Source: Oscillospiraceae bacterium (GTDB lineage Bacteria > Bacillota > Clostridia > Oscillospirales > Ruminococcaceae). From it: a DNA stretch of 8,373 bases. Shown piece by piece: positions 6,137 through 8,373 of the stretch. Made by a program: the position numbers and the translations under genes. The stretch covers positions 1-8,373 of the forward strand of contig JAEDJV010000108.1 of the NCBI GenBank assembly GCA_016296165.1, written 5' to 3'. The notes beneath the pieces were generated by a model. The model saw only the letters and a list, made by a program, of their open reading frames with translations. It ran no database searches and was not told the DNA's origin. Position 1 is the first letter of the stretch, and every line of letters begins with the position of its first letter.

Positions 6137-8041
6137 ATGTCGATTGTCGAGTACAATAAAGCCCTCAAAATCGGTGAAAAATCCTATAAATACTGTATTT
6201 CCAAAGGAAAGTATCCATATCTTCCTGTATTAGAAGATATGCTTTCAAAAGAAAAGTCAGCGTCTCAGGTTAAACTTGGATTAGTAGAGATACCTATAGA
6301 ACTTATTGCCGGCACTTATACTTCTGGAAGGACAACAGCATTTTCAAGTGATTTCATGCCGCTTCTGGAACCGGATACAGAATTTGCCGCAAAGTGGTCT
6401 GAGCTATGTGACTCAATGGAAGAAGAAGGTCAGATAAATCCTATTGTTGCATATGAGTATATGAATCGTTTCTATGTTGTAGAAGGAAATAAACGTGTGA
6501 GCGTATCAAAGTATATGGGAGCAGTATCCCTTGAAGGTATGGTAACAAGAATTATCCCTCAGGAAAATGATTCGAAGGACAATAGGGTTTATTATGAATT
6601 TCTTGATTTTTATGACAAAACAAAAATAAATTACATACTTATGAACAAGGAAGGTTCATATGAAAAACTTTATCATCATATCCACCCTCAGGATGACGGC
6701 CCTATTACAGAAGATGAAGCACTCGAAATAAAATCCGTATACAGCATTTTTAAAAAGGCTTATTATGATAAAGGCGGGGAGAAATTAAATTCAACAATCG
6801 GAGAAGTTCTTCTTGCATATATAGAGATTTTTGGGTTTGAGGATGTTAAGAAAAAAAGTTCAGTTGATATAAAAAAAGATGTAAACAGATTGTGGTCCGA
6901 GTTTGTCATGCTTTCCGATGATAAGCCTTTTTCTGTTATCACAGATCCTACTGATGAGTCGCAGAAAAAATCCATAACAAGAATACTGACTGCTGTTGGC
7001 CAGCCTATGAAAGTTGCCTTTGTTCATTATAAATCTCCTGAAAATTCAGGGTGGAGCTATGCCCATGAAATTGGTAAAATGCACGTTCAGAAGGTATTTG
7101 GTGACAGGGTACAGGTTGAATCATTCGCTACTTATGACAGTTCAGACTATCAGCTTCTGGAAAATCTGATTAGTGACGGATATAAGGTGATTTTTACAAC
7201 AACCCCTGTTTTAAACAGTATTAGTCTCAGATGTGCTGTTTCACATCCGGAAGTAATTATACTTAACTGTTCACTAAATATTGCTTACAGACATGTCAGA
7301 ACATATTATCTTAGAATCTATGAGGCAAAATTTATCATTGGTGCTATAGCCGGGACAATGACAGAAGAAAATCGTATAGGGTATATAGCTGATTATCCTA
7401 TATTCGGTATGCCAGCTTCAGTCAATGCGTTTGCTCTTGGCGTAAAACTGGTTAATCCGCGTGCCAGAGTATATCTCGACTGGTCAACGATGAAGGACCA
7501 TGATCCTTTTGAAAGATTTTGCCGTCATGATGTTGATATTATTTCCAACAGAGATCTTACTGCTTCGACTGAACAAAGCAGGGAATACGGACTTTATGCA
7601 CAGTACGGAGATACAAGATTTAATATTGCCATGCCGTTATGGAACTGGGGCGTTTTGTATGAAACACTGATTCGTTCAATCCTTAACGGAGCCTGGAAAA
7701 ATGATGAGAATGCTAATGGGATACACGCGTTAAATTATTATTGGGGTATGTCATCAGAGGCAATAGATATACTATTTACTGATGAAATAAATGCCGGTAC
7801 AAGGCAGTTAATAAATATTCTGAAAAAAGAAATAAGTTCCGGCGATTTCAGTCCGTTCTCCGGTAAATTATTTGATCAGGAGGGTAAACTCAGAAATGCC
7901 GCAGACCATATAATGACTCCGGAAGAGATAATAAATATGGACTGGTTTGTTGATAATATAAGCGGAAGTATTCCTGATATAAATGAACTTGATGAAGGCT
8001 GTCACGAACTTCTTTCTCATCTGGGAATAAAACGTGATTAA
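6137..8041 (+). CDS. ParB/sulfiredoxin-like domain fused to PnrA/Med-type BMP ligand-binding domain, probably cytosolic
   Basis: Function unproven; such proteins are often labelled BMP family ABC transporter substrate-binding protein. Residues 48-140 resemble the ParB/Srx fold: VEIPIELIAGTYTSGRTTAF, then EEEGQINPIVAYE (95-107) and FYVVEGNKRVSVSKYMGA (112-129), where EGNKR sits at the place of the ParB GERR box. A linker of mostly helical character (145-285) follows. Residues 291-613 have the layout of BMP lipoproteins (PnrA, Med): KVAFVHYKSPENSGWSYAHE, a RIGYIADYP...NAFALGVKLVNPRARVYLDW block (413-449), and a typical BMP end (FSGKLFDQEGKLR, then MTPEEIINMDWFVDNISGSIP). BMP proteins of known function bind nucleosides outside the cell, but this one has no signal peptide, lipobox or membrane segment, so I infer a cytosolic role. 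The stop of radA is 2 nt upstream and GGGGAGG (6123-6129) inside the radA end lies 7 nt before the ATG. Confidence 0.88.
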   Translation: MSIVEYNKALKIGEKSYKYCISKGKYPYLPVLEDMLSKEKSASQVKLGLVEIPIELIAGTYTSGRTTAFSSDFMPLLEPDTEFAAKWSELCDSMEEEGQINPIVAYEYMNRFYVVEGNKRVSVSKYMGAVSLEGMVTRIIPQENDSKDNRVYYEFLDFYDKTKINYILMNKEGSYEKLYHHIHPQDDGPITEDEALEIKSVYSIFKKAYYDKGGEKLNSTIGEVLLAYIEIFGFEDVKKKSSVDIKKDVNRLWSEFVMLSDDKPFSVITDPTDESQKKSITRILTAVGQPMKVAFVHYKSPENSGWSYAHEIGKMHVQKVFGDRVQVESFATYDSSDYQLLENLISDGYKVIFTTTPVLNSISLRCAVSHPEVIILNCSLNIAYRHVRTYYLRIYEAKFIIGAIAGTMTEENRIGYIADYPIFGMPASVNAFALGVKLVNPRARVYLDWSTMKDHDPFERFCRHDVDIISNRDLTASTEQSREYGLYAQYGDTRFNIAMPLWNWGVLYETLIRSILNGAWKNDENANGIHALNYYWGMSSEAIDILFTDEINAGTRQLINILKKEISSGDFSPFSGKLFDQEGKLRNAADHIMTPEEIINMDWFVDNISGSIPDINELDEGCHELLSHLGIKRD

Positions 8042-8051
8042 TTTGCAGATC

Positions 8052-8059
8052 GGATGTGA
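8052..8059 (+). promoter_or_regulatory. unusual extended ribosome binding site before the phosphoesterase
   Basis: GGATGTGA matches the extended anti-Shine-Dalgarno complement GGAGGTGA at 7 of 8 positions, with the fourth base changed. GGATG ends 6 nt before the ATG at 8063. It replaces the ordinary GGAGG seen before radA and the ParB-BMP gene, so translation may be weaker here. Confidence 0.5.
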
Positions 8060-8062
8060 AAT

Positions 8063-8373
8063 ATGAAAATACTTACAATAGCTGATGAAGAATCAAAAGC
8101 GTACTGGGATTATTACAAAGAAGGAATGTTTAATGAGTTCGATTTGATTATATCGTGCGGCGATCTTGATCCTCACTATCTTTCGTTTATCGCAACCTAT
8201 GCACACTGTCCTGTTCTGTATGTAAACGGAAATCATGACGGAAAAGAAGGTGCCGCAGAACCTGAAGGATGTATCTGTATTGAGGACAGAATCTTTAATT
8301 ACAAAGGAATCAGAATAATGGGACTTGGCGGTTCTATGAAGTACAATCCTAACAGAAAAAATCAGTATACTCA
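8063..8373 (+). CDS. calcineurin-like metallophosphoesterase, N-terminal part (cut by window edge)
   Basis: This encodes a hydrolase with a two-metal centre; the substrate is unknown. The 103 visible residues contain IADEESK (6-12) at the position of motif I, SCGDL (31-35) as motif II and VNGNHD (54-59) as motif III. GLGGS (87-91) and the spacing PEGCICIEDRIFNYKGIRI (67-85) are typical of a clostridial subfamily. Motif I normally reads D-x-H; here it is Asp8-Glu9-Glu10, so the usual histidine is a glutamate. I recall the same SDEE-like pattern in related clostridial proteins, so this is probably a subfamily trait rather than damage. The remaining histidine motifs lie beyond the right edge. 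The gene starts 21 nt after the ParB-BMP gene and is probably in the same operon. The ATG at 8063 is the only start with a plausible binding site (GGATGTGA). Confidence 0.9.
   Translation, partial: MKILTIADEESKAYWDYYKEGMFNEFDLIISCGDLDPHYLSFIATYAHCPVLYVNGNHDGKEGAAEPEGCICIEDRIFNYKGIRIMGLGGSMKYNPNRKNQYT

Overview
The window looks like AT-rich Firmicutes DNA, most likely from a Ruminococcus-like member of the Clostridia (Oscillospiraceae/Ruminococcaceae). Three things support this. The first gene is a very large DUF5702-type surface protein. The third full gene is a ParB-like/BMP fusion of a kind I associate with gut Clostridia. The last gene is a metallophosphoesterase of the clostridial 'SDEESK...GLGGS' type. 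The lineage is inferred from protein style and base composition, not from a marker gene. Every supported gene is on the + strand and no mobile element, RNA gene or CRISPR array was recognised.

Layout. Positions 1-49 probably hold the last codons of an upstream gene. Positions 52 (or 40) to 3603 encode a 1183-1187 residue protein with a TadE/TadG-like N-terminal membrane anchor and a huge helical extracytoplasmic body. It matches DUF5702, a family of unknown function often found near Tad/Flp-type pilus genes. Right at its stop codon lies a good sigma-A-type promoter (TTGAGT, 17 bp, extended -10 TGTTATAAT). This starts what appears to be a new transcription unit with a leader of about 100 nt, which also contains a small open frame and an inverted repeat.

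The second unit contains, with gaps of 16, 2 and 21 nt: a small MscS mechanosensitive channel (3734-4696), the DNA repair/recombination ATPase RadA (4713-6134), a 634-residue protein joining a ParB/sulfiredoxin-like N-terminal domain to a PnrA/Med-type BMP ligand-binding domain (6137-8041), and the start of a calcineurin-like phosphoesterase that runs off the right edge (8063 onward). The spacing and strong ribosome binding sites suggest co-transcription.

The functions of the second unit are mixed: osmotic safety valve, branch migration during recombination, and two poorly understood proteins. The most interesting pair is the ParB-BMP fusion and the phosphoesterase. The fusion has a fold normally used by secreted nucleoside-binding lipoproteins but carries no signal peptide, lipobox or membrane segment, so it is probably a cytosolic sensor or regulator. 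The next gene may encode a linked nucleotide or phosphodiester hydrolase. No stretch longer than 300 bases lacks a gene; the longest gap is 3604-3733.
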